64,000 bases of DNA from Acidobacteriota bacterium (GTDB lineage Bacteria; Acidobacteriota; Terriglobia; Terriglobales; SCQP01), in assembly GCA_027459505.1 (NCBI GenBank), contig DAIDIE010000043.1:1-64000 (forward strand), given 5' to 3'. Made by a program: the position numbers and the translations under genes. The stretch's first letter is position 1; every line of letters starts with the position of its first letter. Below, piece after piece: positions 8,695 through 18,007 of the stretch. The notes below the pieces were generated by a model that searched no databases, was not told where the DNA came from, and saw only the letters and a program-made list of their open reading frames with translations.

Positions 8695-10797
8695 TTACTG
8701 CACCACCAGGGTGTACTGGACGCTTTGCTTCTGCTGGGCGCCAAAGCTCCGCGAAGTTGCAGTCAGCGTGATGGTGGAACTTCCCGCCGGTGTTTGATTC
8801 GGAGGTGGAGGGGTGGGAAGTGCTGGGGGAGTAAATGCAAACGGCGCCCCACCACAGGCGGTGGCGCCGAGGCACACTGCAATCAGGGCAATAGAAAGCA
8901 CTGCCGTTGCCCAGCGCCGTCGCGAAGTGGTCATGAGCCAGAGGGCAGTGAGGAGCAAGAGGGCGACTACAAGGCGGGCCAGGACCAAGGCTCGCCCCAA
9001 AGCCGACAGGACCCTTTTTGAGTTGCCACCTTTGCTGAGCGACTGCCCAAATCCGAACGGGGAGGGCTGTACCGAAGTCTGCACGCTCAGTACAAGATCG
9101 ACGCTTTGACCCGAGGTGAGGTGATCAGGGGTAGGTGCAACGGTGCAAACCGAATATTGCGGCACGCCACCGCAACTGAAGCTGAGTGAGGAGATGTCGC
9201 CGCCGGAGGCGGAAATGGTCGCGCTATAGGTGGCCGTCTGCCCACTTGAAACGGTGACCGTTGTGGGGCCAGAGCTTTGCAAGGAAAGAATTCCGGGCGG
9301 GGCAGCCGCCGCTGGTTGAAGCACCGCCAATTGGCCGGGCGTGAATTCAGAGGCTGGATTGAGCACCAACAGATCCAGTTGCCCGTTATTGTTGAAGTTG
9401 CCCACGGCGATTATGCTCGGCAACTGCGCCGAGATTCCGGCGGCCGGGGTGAAGGAGCCATCCCCATTGCCGCTCCAAAGCTGCAAAGCGTATGGCTCGG
9501 TCCAGTCTTGAGTAGCCAGGATCAGATCGTCGAAGCCTTTGTGTTCGAAGTCGGCAGGCTGAAGCGCTGCGACATTGAAGTTGGAACCCAGCGCCGGGCC
9601 CAGGGTGAAGGTTCCATCCCCATTGCCGAGCAGCACGCCTGCCGTCCCATTGCCGGCCAGGGCGAGGTCCGGAATCCCATCGCCATTGAAGTCCGCGGAG
9701 GCAAGCTGAGGGAGGCCTAAGTTGGCAACTTTGACGGTCGATTCCGAAAAGGTTCCATTTCCCGCGCCCAGGAGAATCGCAATCTGTACGGTACTTTCGA
9801 ACCCCGCATTTAATGGGACGGCCAAATCCAGGTTGCCGTCGGCATTGAAATCCCCGATTGCGAGATTACCAATGGTCGAGCCGAGCGATAGGGCGCTGCC
9901 GGGAACTTCGGAGAAGGTGCCGTCGCCCGCGCCCATGAGCAGGTGAAGGTAGGAGCTCCCGGTCGCCCAATTCGTCGTCAGCACCGCGAGTTGCAAATGT
10001 CCGGAATGAGCGAAGTCCGCGGATACGATGGCTACCGGTGGATTGATCAAGCGCAGGGGCGAGCCGGGCGCCGGTCGAAATGTGCCATCGCCGTTTCCCA
10101 AAAAGATATCAATCGTGTTATCACCATTGGCTACAGCCAAATCCAGCTTACCGTCGCCATTGAAGTCACCCGCGGTGATTGCTTCGGGACCAGCACCCGT
10201 TTGGGCAAAGGAACCCGAGGGCATCGAAAAGGTTCCATCTCCGTTGCTCAAAAAGATTTCCACATAGCCTGGTCCAGTAAAGCCATCAATGGTGACAGCG
10301 GCATCGGTGTTGCCATCGTTATTGAAATCGGCGGTGGTCATAGTTCCCGCCATTTCGCCGCAGAGGGCGTCTGTGCAGGGCGCCGGAATCGGCAAGTCCA
10401 GCGGGGAATCAGGGGCATAGGTGAGCGTGAGGTTCTTCACCGGAGCTCCCACGGGCAGATAGGCCACATTAGAAGCGGTGTTCACCCCGGGATTCACCAC
10501 CGTAATTGAAATGTTGGCGGGCTTGGTGATGAGTGCGGCGGGCACGCTGGCGGTGAGGCGTGTGGCGGATATGAAAACCGTGGTCAGCGGAGTGTTGTTC
10601 CAGCGCACGCTGGCGCCGGAAGCAAAGCCACTGCCGTTCACGGTAAGGGCGAAATCCGGTCCCCCCGGGTTAACGTCCGAGGGGACCAAAGGGTTAGCAA
10701 TATAGGGGACAGAGGCCTGCCCCAGGGCGGCAACGGCGAGAACGAAACAGCAGATCAGCAAATGCAACCACCGCGGACACAAGTCCCCTTGCGACAT
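8695..10797 (-). CDS. Exported FG-GAP/VCBS repeat protein with IPT/TIG-like domain and membrane anchor
   Basis: A 700-residue protein. Order: signal peptide (ending ALGQA), an IPT/TIG-like Ig fold ('VNPGGPDFALTVNGSGFASG', about 35-110), then six or more FG-GAP/VCBS beta-propeller repeats with calcium-type loops ('DFNNDGNTDAAV', 'DFNGDGKLDLAV', 'DFNADGNLDLAV', 'DFNGDGIPDLAL', 'NFNNNGQLDLLV'). Near 510-580 is another Ig-like segment with two Cys. Two hydrophobic stretches follow around 615-665, the second ending 'CLGATACGG', and a short Thr/Ser-rich tail. Such proteins are surface or periplasmic binding scaffolds in Acidobacteria. Placing membrane segments near the C-terminus rather than a sorting signal is slightly unusual. 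Confidence 0.85.
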   Translation of the reverse strand: MSQGDLCPRWLHLLICCFVLAVAALGQASVPYIANPLVPSDVNPGGPDFALTVNGSGFASGASVRWNNTPLTTVFISATRLTASVPAALITKPANISITVVNPGVNTASNVAYLPVGAPVKNLTLTYAPDSPLDLPIPAPCTDALCGEMAGTMTTADFNNDGNTDAAVTIDGFTGPGYVEIFLSNGDGTFSMPSGSFAQTGAGPEAITAGDFNGDGKLDLAVANGDNTIDIFLGNGDGTFRPAPGSPLRLINPPVAIVSADFAHSGHLQLAVLTTNWATGSSYLHLLMGAGDGTFSEVPGSALSLGSTIGNLAIGDFNADGNLDLAVPLNAGFESTVQIAILLGAGNGTFSESTVKVANLGLPQLASADFNGDGIPDLALAGNGTAGVLLGNGDGTFTLGPALGSNFNVAALQPADFEHKGFDDLILATQDWTEPYALQLWSGNGDGSFTPAAGISAQLPSIIAVGNFNNNGQLDLLVLNPASEFTPGQLAVLQPAAAAPPGILSLQSSGPTTVTVSSGQTATYSATISASGGDISSLSFSCGGVPQYSVCTVAPTPDHLTSGQSVDLVLSVQTSVQPSPFGFGQSLSKGGNSKRVLSALGRALVLARLVVALLLLTALWLMTTSRRRWATAVLSIALIAVCLGATACGGAPFAFTPPALPTPPPPNQTPAGSSTITLTATSRSFGAQQKQSVQYTLVVQ

Positions 10798-10890
10798 AGA
10801 CGCGACCTCCCCGCTGTAGCAAAGGACGTCAGGGGCGAGTAAGTGGTTTCCACGAGTTTAGAGGTCTGCCCCAGCCAAGCTCGACTGTTG

Positions 10891-12291
10891 CTACCGCGGC
10901 AGCTTGCCCACTGCGGCTTGGAGCCGCCCCTGTGCAAGTTGATATTGGTACTGCGCCTGGACCACCTGGATGGCGGTACGAGTCATCAGCAGTTCCGCGT
11001 CATTGAGCTCAATGACATTGCCGACACCGTTGTGGTAGCGGCCGCTGGCGAGGTTAAGGTTTTCGCGGGCTTCCGATTCAGCCTCTTTGGCAACGGCAAT
11101 ATTCTGGCGGGCGACATCTGCGTCCGAATAAGCCGAGAAGACCTCCTGCTGCGTGGCATTGCGAAGACTGCTGAGATTGGCCTGGGCGAACTCGGCTTCG
11201 GCTTGCGCCTGACGAAGTTGGGAATGGCGATAGCCGCCTTGAAACAACATTTGTCCCAGCGCCTCGCCGAATCCCCAGTTATAGATCAGCGGAAAGCTCA
11301 TGTTGCGCAGGCTGTAGTAGGCGGTGAGCTCGAAATTGGGTTTGAGGTTGGCCTTGGCGTACATGACGTTGGCTTCGGCGGCGGCGCTCTCAAAACGTAG
11401 TTGTTGCACGTCAGGACGCGCTTGCCGCGCCAGGGCCAGCAAACTCGTGAGCGGTGGGTTGGCGGTTGGGGTGATTGCGGTCGCCAGCGGTGCGGGCGCC
11501 TGCGCAATGGGAATGCCCATGGCGGTGGCGAGTTCGGCTCGCGCCACGGCCACTTGTTCTCGCGCCTGGGCCAGAGCAAAACGGGCGTTGGTCACCGCCA
11601 CTTGTTCCTGGGTGACATCGATGCGCGGGCGCGTGCCGGCATTGTGAAAAGCTTGTGCCTGATCGAGATGGCGCTGCTGATCGACAAGTGCAGCACGTTC
11701 GACCGCGACAACCTGCTGAGCCGCAAGTACCGCGTAATAGCTGTTGTAGACGTTCAAGTCGACCAATTGCTGTTCGCGGGCGAGGTGGCGCAGCGCGGCT
11801 TGCCATTGCGCTTCCGCGGCGCTGATGCGGGCGTGGGTGCGGCCGAAGTCGTAGATTTCCTGCGAAAAGCTCAGTCCGCCAAAATAGTAGGGCGAGGTCT
11901 GGTTGCTTTCCGAGCTGCCGATGACCTTGGCAAGTTTGGGGGACAAGCCCGGCGTGGCATTCAGGTTGTAGGTGGCCTGGGTGTGGGAAGCGCCGAGATC
12001 CACTTGTGGCTTGAAGTGCGACTTGGATTGCTTAATCGTCTCAAACGCGACCTTAACCAGAGCGCGCGCGGAAACCAAGTCGGGCTGCCGGGTCGCTGCG
12101 ACGCGTTCGCATTGCAACAAGGTGAGCGCTTGCCCTGAAAAGCCGTTTGACACAGGCGCAGCCGCCGAAGTGCTGGCTGGAGAGGCGGCAGGACTTGCCG
12201 AGGGGAGTTGCCGCGCGGCCAGTTCTCCGGCCGTTACGATCATCAGCAAGGCCGCAAGCAGGCGCTCGTGAAATGGTCCGATGATCTTCAT
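10891..12291 (-). CDS. TolC-family outer-membrane efflux channel
   Basis: A 466-residue protein with a signal peptide, then two internally homologous halves of long amphipathic helices ('TLLQCERVAATRQPDLVSAR', 'LDQAQAFHNAGTRPRIDVTQ', 'ARENLNLASGRYHNGVGNVI'), typical of OEP/TolC channels. Its start overlaps the stop of the adaptor gene (TAATG at 12291), which indicates translational coupling. It is the third gene of the pump-adaptor-channel operon and forms the outer-membrane duct. Length is normal for the family. Confidence 0.92.
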   Translation of the reverse strand: MKIIGPFHERLLAALLMIVTAGELAARQLPSASPAASPASTSAAAPVSNGFSGQALTLLQCERVAATRQPDLVSARALVKVAFETIKQSKSHFKPQVDLGASHTQATYNLNATPGLSPKLAKVIGSSESNQTSPYYFGGLSFSQEIYDFGRTHARISAAEAQWQAALRHLAREQQLVDLNVYNSYYAVLAAQQVVAVERAALVDQQRHLDQAQAFHNAGTRPRIDVTQEQVAVTNARFALAQAREQVAVARAELATAMGIPIAQAPAPLATAITPTANPPLTSLLALARQARPDVQQLRFESAAAEANVMYAKANLKPNFELTAYYSLRNMSFPLIYNWGFGEALGQMLFQGGYRHSQLRQAQAEAEFAQANLSSLRNATQQEVFSAYSDADVARQNIAVAKEAESEARENLNLASGRYHNGVGNVIELNDAELLMTRTAIQVVQAQYQYQLAQGRLQAAVGKLPR

Positions 12292-13526
12292 TATTCTTGG
12301 CCTCGCTGTGGGGTGGGCTGCGGCTGTGGCCGCACCTGCGCGCCGTTGGCGGTATCGGGGGTCAGGTTGAGCGCCACGCGTTCTCCGGGCTGAACGCCGG
12401 AGACGACCAGGATGTGAACGCCATCGTTTTCTGCAATCGAAACCGGGCGCAGTTGTAAACGGTTGTGAGCGTCAATGATGCCCACCAGGGACTTGTTGCC
12501 GCTCAGGATAAGGGCACTGGTGGGCAATTGAATTACATGCCGCGCCCGCAACGGAAAGCGGACGTCCACCGCGCTGCCCGCAAGGAGCGTATTGCGGGGG
12601 TTGGGAAGATCCACCTCGGTGAGCAGGGTGCGCGTTTTTGGATCGAGGGCGCGGCTGGTGCGGGTGACGCGTCCGGCGTGGACATGTGAGGGGTCGGCGG
12701 GGTCGGTTATCTGAACGGGCATGCCGTGATGAATCAGGTCGGCGTAGTCCTGGCCGACATAGGCGTAAACGCGTAGGCGGTCAATCTGGGCAAGGGTGAA
12801 AACCGGCAGAGCGCCGGTTTGTGCGCCGGTGGCGCTTTGCAGCAGGGCGCCGGGATCGGCATAGCGGGCGGTAATGGTTCCGGAAAACGGGGCAATGATG
12901 TTTTCGTAGGAGCGCAAGGTGTTGAGCCGCGCCACGTTTTCCTGCGCCACCTGGGCATCGCTGGATGCCTGATCGGCCTGCTGGCGGGAAATCATATCCT
13001 TTTTCACCAGCGCGGCGTAGCGGTGGGCAATGCTGAGCTTGTTCTGCGCATCCGCGAGGGCGGCCTGGTATTCACTATCGGTTTCCGGCGATTGAATCAC
13101 CGCGAGCAGCTCGCCTTTATGTACGTAGTCGCCTTTATCAAAGCGCACCTGGCTGAGATAGCCGCTCACCTTGGCATAGAGCGTAGCGCTGGCGTAGGGC
13201 TCGGCCTCGCCCAGCAGGCTGAGGGCCTGCTGACCGTTGCCGGGCTGCGCAAGCACGTAAGCGACGCTCGGCCCTTCGCCGAATTGGCGCTGCTCGGCCT
13301 GGCGTTGTTGATTGACCAGATGAGCCGCGTGGGTGCGCTGTAAAAATACACCAAAGGCGGCGCCCCCCAGCAAGATCAAGGCAAAAAGGAGCAAGCCGAA
13401 ACTGTGGGCGCGGGAGGCCGCCTGATGCACCGAATCAGCGCCAGAGGAAGTTTCGCGGGAGGCGTCAAAGTCATTCATGGAAGTTTCTTCCGAATTGTCT
13501 TCACGATGGTTTTCATGCTGGTTCAT
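12291..13526 (-). CDS. RND efflux periplasmic adaptor (membrane fusion protein)
   Basis: 411 residues. The N-terminal region has one membrane anchor (about 42-64), followed by a biotinyl-lipoyl-like hairpin domain ('ATLYAKVSGYLSQVRFDKGD', 'LLAVIQSPET'), a coiled coil (about 145-190), the second lipoyl half ('ENIIAPFSGTITARYADPGA'), a beta-barrel and a membrane-proximal domain. This order is diagnostic for HlyD/AcrA-type adaptors. The 13526 start lies four bases after the pump stop; a second Met at 13478 has GGAAGA upstream and could be the true start. It links the inner-membrane pump with the TolC-like channel. Confidence 0.93.
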   Translation of the reverse strand: MNQHENHREDNSEETSMNDFDASRETSSGADSVHQAASRAHSFGLLLFALILLGGAAFGVFLQRTHAAHLVNQQRQAEQRQFGEGPSVAYVLAQPGNGQQALSLLGEAEPYASATLYAKVSGYLSQVRFDKGDYVHKGELLAVIQSPETDSEYQAALADAQNKLSIAHRYAALVKKDMISRQQADQASSDAQVAQENVARLNTLRSYENIIAPFSGTITARYADPGALLQSATGAQTGALPVFTLAQIDRLRVYAYVGQDYADLIHHGMPVQITDPADPSHVHAGRVTRTSRALDPKTRTLLTEVDLPNPRNTLLAGSAVDVRFPLRARHVIQLPTSALILSGNKSLVGIIDAHNRLQLRPVSIAENDGVHILVVSGVQPGERVALNLTPDTANGAQVRPQPQPTPQRGQE

Positions 13527-13530
13527 GGGG

Positions 13531-16500
13531 CTATTGCTGTTCCTCGGCGGCGAAGCGCTCGTCCAGCAGGTGTTTCATTGGCGGCTTGCGGCGCAGGAGG
13601 GTATAGACCACGGGAACGACCAGCAGGGTCATTGCGGTCGCCACGAAGAGGCCGCCGATGACGGCGCGGCCCAGGGGGGCGTTTTGTTCACCGGCTTCTC
13701 CCATGGCGAGGGCCATGGGGATCATGCCGATGATCATGGCCAAGGCGGTCATGAGCACCGGACGCAGGCGGACTTTGCCTGCCTCCAGCGCGGCCTCCAG
13801 CGGCGTTAATTCCGGACGCATGGTGCGCAGGTCGTTGGCGTAACTGACCAGCAGAATTGAGTTCGATGTGGCAATGCCAATGGCCATAATCGAGCCCATG
13901 AGGGACTCGACGTTTACCGTGGTGTGCGTCAGCGCCAGCATCCAGAGGATGCCGATGAGAACGCCGGGAACGGCCATCATGATGATGAAGGGGTCCATCC
14001 AGGACTGAAACAATACGACCATCAAGAGATAGACCAGGGCGATCGCCAGCAGCAGTCCGAGGAACATCTTCGAGAAGGACTGCCGCATAACCACGTACTG
14101 GCCGCGGATATGAATACTGACGCCGGGAGGCAGTTTGCCCAGGGAAGCGATATCTTTCCGGATACCGGCCACCACCGAGCCGAGATCCCGGTTTTGCACG
14201 CTGGCATCCACGTCAATGACACGCTGCACCGTCTCGTGGTCGATTTCGGTGGGCTGTAGTACCGGATGGATGGTTGCAATATCAGCCAACGTCTGCGCCG
14301 GTGGCTCGGGTAAGCTGGCCGGTGCGTTCGGAGTCTGAGGCGGAAGCAGCGGCACGGCCGCCTGCATCGGCGTCTGCATCAGTTGCGGAACGCTGTTGAC
14401 GCGCTGATAGGGCGTTTGCACCGCGACCACGTAGTTGACTCCGTTAGCGGGATTAAGGAAAAACGAGGGCGCCACCAGAGAGCTGGAGGAAAGAGAGGTC
14501 AATAGGTTGTTGGCGACGTCGCGTTCGGTCAGGCCAAGCTCGGCGGCGCGCTGGCGGTCCACCATCACCTGATAAGAGGGGTAGTCGAGCGCCTCCTTGA
14601 TGTGGACATCGACCGCTCCGGGTACGAGCTGCATACGCGTCTGCAGACGCTGTGCAATGGCATAGTCGGTTTGCAAATGCATGCCCTGCACCTGCACATC
14701 GATGGGCGAGGTGAGGCCGAAGTTCAAAACCTGCGAAATAATATCAGCGGGCTCGAAATAAAAGCTGCAGCCGGGAAACGCGCGCGGCAGCACGCGGCGC
14801 AGGATACGCATGTAACTGGCGGTGGGTTTGTGGTGCGGCTTCAGGGAGATGAGAATCTCGGCGTCCATGCCGCCCACGTTATCGGTCTGCACGAAGGCGA
14901 GGTTGTAAAACACCGGCACGCCAATCATGTCGTCGATTTCGCCCAGCTCACTGGGGGGAACGACCTGGCGAATCTTGTCTTCCACCTGGCGGGTCAGACG
15001 CGAGGTATCTTCAATGCGGGTTCCGATGGGGGCGCGGAAGTGAAGCTTCATCAGGCCGACATCGGCGCTGGGGAAAAAATCGGTGCCAATGGTGGGAGCC
15101 AGAAACAGCGTGATCAGCAGCAGCACGACTGTCACGGCAATGACGGCAAGGCGGTGATGCAGCAGGGTTTGCAGCACCCTTCCGTAGCTTTCGCGCAGCC
15201 GGTCCAGACCGCGCTCCCGGGCTGCGTTGGCGCGGGCCAGCCAGCCGGTACGCGGCTGCCCGTGGTGTTTAAGCTCGCCCGGCATCATGGAACGCGCCAG
15301 GAGCGGCACCAGGGTGCGCGACAGGAAATAGGAGGCGAGCATGGCGATAACCACCGCCAGCGCCAGCGGGATGAAGAGGAACTTGGCCGCGCCAGTGAGC
15401 AGCATGACCGGGAAAAACACGATGCAGATGGCCAGCGTGGCGACAATGGCGGGGACCGCAATCTCCTGCGCGCCGGCCATGATGGCGGGGGTGACTCCCT
15501 TGCCATCGGCGACATGGCGGTGAATGCTTTCTACCGCCACGGTAGCATCGTCCACCAGCATTCCAATCGCCAGGGCCAGGCCGCCCAGCGTCATGATGTT
15601 GATGGTCTGATGGGTCAGGTTGAGGCCAACGATGCCGGTGAGGATGGCGAGTGGTATGGAGGTCGCCACCATCAACATGCCGCGCCAGCTACCCAGAAAG
15701 AGCAGGATCATCACGGACACAAGGATCGACGAGAGCAGCGCCTCGCGAATGACATTCTTAATCGCGGCCCGCACAAACACCGACTGATCGAAGTTCAGGT
15801 TGAGCCTCATGCCATGGGGGGCGGCACGCTCGATACTGGGGAGAATCTTTTTTGTGGCTTCGACTACAGCCAGGGTCGAAGAGTTGGAGTGCTTGAGAAT
15901 GGTCAGGTAGGTGGCGCGCTTGCCGTTGACGTGGACGATGTTGTTCTGTTCGGCAAAGCTGTCGGAGACATGCGCCACGTCTCCCAGCAGGACCGGGCGA
16001 TGCCCCACCACCTGAATCGGAATTTCTTCAAAGCGGCGGACAACGCTGGGGCTGGAATTGAGCAGGATGTTGTATTCGCGCGTCCCCATGCGCGCTGTTC
16101 CGGCCGGCAGAATGACATTCGAGGTTTGCAGCGCGTTGACGATGTCGGCCGGCGAGAGGCCGCGCGCGGCGAGGGCGCGCGGGTCGGCGTCGATCATGAT
16201 CTGGCGCTGCTTGCCGCCAAAGGGCGCGGGGGTCGAAAGGCCGGGAATCGTGAAGAGACGTACGCGGATGAAGTTCAGCCCGTAGTCGAAAAGCTCCTGC
16301 TCCGGCAGCGTCTTACTGGAAATCGTCATCTGGACCACGGGCAAGTTGGAGGCGTTAAAGCGAATCACGTTTGGGGGCGTGATGCCCGGCGGCAGGATGC
16401 GCTGAATGGTGCTGGAGACCGAGGAGATCTGGGCAATCGCCGCACCGAGGTCGGTTCCCGGTTGGAAGTAGATCTTTAGCAGCCCGATGCCGGGTTCGGA

Positions 16501-16752
16501 ACGCGACTGGATGCTCTGAATGCCATTCACGGTGGTGGAGTAGGCACGCTCGCTGATGAGCACCACGCGACGTTCCATGTCCTGGGCGGAAAGCCCGTTA
16601 TAGGACCAGACCACCGCCACGACAGGAATATTGATGGGCGGAAAGACATCCACCAGCATGCTGCTGATGGAGAGTGCGCCCCCTATCAGGATCAGCAGGG
16701 CCAAAACAGCAATGGTGTAAGGACGGCGCAGCGCCAGGCGAACTAGCCACAT
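13531..16752 (-). CDS. RND-family inner-membrane efflux transporter (AcrB/HAE1-like)
   Basis: 1073 residues, the usual AcrB length. Features: N-terminal TM ('PYTIAVLALLILIGGALSI'), a first large periplasmic loop with porter subdomains, the TM bundle with 'LALAIGMLVDDATVAVESIH' (the TM4 Asp pair for proton relay), a second periplasmic loop and the C-terminal TM bundle. Proton-driven export of small molecules across both membranes with the following adaptor and channel genes. The operon starts at 16752, divergent from the LysR gene at 16988, which is the likely regulator. Substrate cannot be read from sequence. Confidence 0.95.
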   Translation of the reverse strand: MWLVRLALRRPYTIAVLALLILIGGALSISSMLVDVFPPINIPVVAVVWSYNGLSAQDMERRVVLISERAYSTTVNGIQSIQSRSEPGIGLLKIYFQPGTDLGAAIAQISSVSSTIQRILPPGITPPNVIRFNASNLPVVQMTISSKTLPEQELFDYGLNFIRVRLFTIPGLSTPAPFGGKQRQIMIDADPRALAARGLSPADIVNALQTSNVILPAGTARMGTREYNILLNSSPSVVRRFEEIPIQVVGHRPVLLGDVAHVSDSFAEQNNIVHVNGKRATYLTILKHSNSSTLAVVEATKKILPSIERAAPHGMRLNLNFDQSVFVRAAIKNVIREALLSSILVSVMILLFLGSWRGMLMVATSIPLAILTGIVGLNLTHQTINIMTLGGLALAIGMLVDDATVAVESIHRHVADGKGVTPAIMAGAQEIAVPAIVATLAICIVFFPVMLLTGAAKFLFIPLALAVVIAMLASYFLSRTLVPLLARSMMPGELKHHGQPRTGWLARANAARERGLDRLRESYGRVLQTLLHHRLAVIAVTVVLLLITLFLAPTIGTDFFPSADVGLMKLHFRAPIGTRIEDTSRLTRQVEDKIRQVVPPSELGEIDDMIGVPVFYNLAFVQTDNVGGMDAEILISLKPHHKPTASYMRILRRVLPRAFPGCSFYFEPADIISQVLNFGLTSPIDVQVQGMHLQTDYAIAQRLQTRMQLVPGAVDVHIKEALDYPSYQVMVDRQRAAELGLTERDVANNLLTSLSSSSLVAPSFFLNPANGVNYVVAVQTPYQRVNSVPQLMQTPMQAAVPLLPPQTPNAPASLPEPPAQTLADIATIHPVLQPTEIDHETVQRVIDVDASVQNRDLGSVVAGIRKDIASLGKLPPGVSIHIRGQYVVMRQSFSKMFLGLLLAIALVYLLMVVLFQSWMDPFIIMMAVPGVLIGILWMLALTHTTVNVESLMGSIMAIGIATSNSILLVSYANDLRTMRPELTPLEAALEAGKVRLRPVLMTALAMIIGMIPMALAMGEAGEQNAPLGRAVIGGLFVATAMTLLVVPVVYTLLRRKPPMKHLLDERFAAEEQQ

Positions 16753-16930
16753 AAGGGTTCCAGAAAACGTTCACTCGACGGCGGTCGTGCCGTCCGGCTC
16801 GGGTATTCCAGCACCAGTCCGGCGCTGCGATGCATTGCCGGCTGCTACTGCCGCTCTCGCGGGTGGTGGTGCGAAGCTCTAGAATGCGCCGAAAGCCGCG
16901 GCTGTGTCCAATATTCCGCATCTCTTCAAG

Positions 16931-16961
16931 TGATATGATACAAATATCAATTGACATTGAT
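16931..16961. promoter_or_regulatory. Overlapping AT-rich inverted repeats, candidate LysR operator
   Basis: Two perfect dyads overlap in the 235-bp divergent intergenic region: TGATAT-7 nt-ATATCA (16931-16949) and ATCAAT-4 nt-ATTGAT (16946-16961). They sit 27-57 bases upstream of the LysR start, in a conspicuously AT-rich patch. LysR proteins bind T-N11-A type dyads near their own promoter, so this is a plausible operator controlling both the regulator and the RND operon. Confidence 0.45.
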
Positions 16962-16987
16962 GCGCGAATCCAGCCGCTAAACATCAC

Positions 16988-17986
16988 ATGGAACTACGTC
17001 ATTTGCGATACTTTGTGGCAGTTGCAGAGGAGCTGCACTTTGGGCGCGCGGCCGCCCGGGTGGGGATTGCACAACCCCCTCTGAGCCAGCAGATTCAGCG
17101 TCTGGAGGAGGAACTCGGGGTGAAACTGCTGCAGCGCACGCAGCGCAATGTGCGCCTGACCCCGGCGGGACGGGCTTTTCTGCAGCACGCGCGCCAGACC
17201 CTGATCCAGGCCGAGCAGGCCGCCGCCGTGGCGCGCTCAGTGGGGCAGGGCATTGGGGGCCGGCTGGCGGTGGGGTTGGTCAGCGCCGCCAATTACAACC
17301 TGTTGCCTCCCACCCTGCGCCGTTTTCGCCGCGACTTTCCTTCCGTGGAGGTGGAACTGCGCGAAATGACCACCCAGGAACAACTGGCGGCTTTGCGGGA
17401 AATGCGCATCCAGGTGGGCTTCATGCGTGCACCGGTGGAAAGCGAGCGGCTGCAGCGCGAATGCCTGCTGCACGAGCCGGTGGTGGTGGCGCTGCCGGCA
17501 GAGCACCGCCTGGCGCGGCAGCGTGCGGTATCGATTTCGGCGCTGGCGGAGGAGCCCTTCGTCTTGTTTCCGCGCAGCTACGCGTTGAATTACTTTGATC
17601 AGATCGTGGGCCTCTGCCGGGCCGCGGGCTTCAGCCCGCGCATTGCGCAGGAGGTGATGCAGTTGCCGACCATCGTTGGTCTGGTGGGCGCCGGTTTTGG
17701 CATTTCACTGTTGCCGGAGTCGTTGACCAAGCTGCGGTTTCCAGGAGTGGAATACCGCCCCTTGCAAGAGGCCGAGGCGCGTGTGACCATGCTGTTGGCG
17801 TGGCTGCGCGAATTGCATGATCCCGGTTTGCAACCCGTGCTGGACGGTTTTGTGAAGGCGGCGCGTGAAACCGCGGCAAGTTATGGACGCGAGAGCGGAG
17901 CAGGGGACGGACCGGGAAATCTGGGGGCAGCGCCCAATGGCGGCGAGGCCCGCAGGCATCGCTCCAGCCAGCGGAGCTGTTTATAA
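16988..17986 (+). CDS. LysR-family transcriptional regulator
   Basis: 332 residues. The N-terminal winged HTH is textbook ('MELRHLRYFVAVAEELHFGR', 'AARVGIAQPPLSQQIQRLEE'). The periplasmic-binding-protein-like effector domain runs from about 90 to 295, followed by a basic, low-complexity tail. The first five residues suggest the BenM/CatM/CbbR-like subgroup. Divergent transcription from the RND pump operon argues that it regulates the pump in response to a small effector, probably aromatic-like given the subgroup (inference). Confidence 0.92.
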   Translation: MELRHLRYFVAVAEELHFGRAAARVGIAQPPLSQQIQRLEEELGVKLLQRTQRNVRLTPAGRAFLQHARQTLIQAEQAAAVARSVGQGIGGRLAVGLVSAANYNLLPPTLRRFRRDFPSVEVELREMTTQEQLAALREMRIQVGFMRAPVESERLQRECLLHEPVVVALPAEHRLARQRAVSISALAEEPFVLFPRSYALNYFDQIVGLCRAAGFSPRIAQEVMQLPTIVGLVGAGFGISLLPESLTKLRFPGVEYRPLQEAEARVTMLLAWLRELHDPGLQPVLDGFVKAARETAASYGRESGAGDGPGNLGAAPNGGEARRHRSSQRSCL

Positions 17987-18007
17987 GGCGGTGTGGAAGG
18001 GAAGAGC

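Noticed and set aside
14602-16479. A 625-codon open frame on the plus strand
   Set aside because: It is exactly antisense to the RND pump gene, its translation is His/Asp/Gln-rich and low-complexity, and no domain is visible; a by-product of GC-rich codon use.
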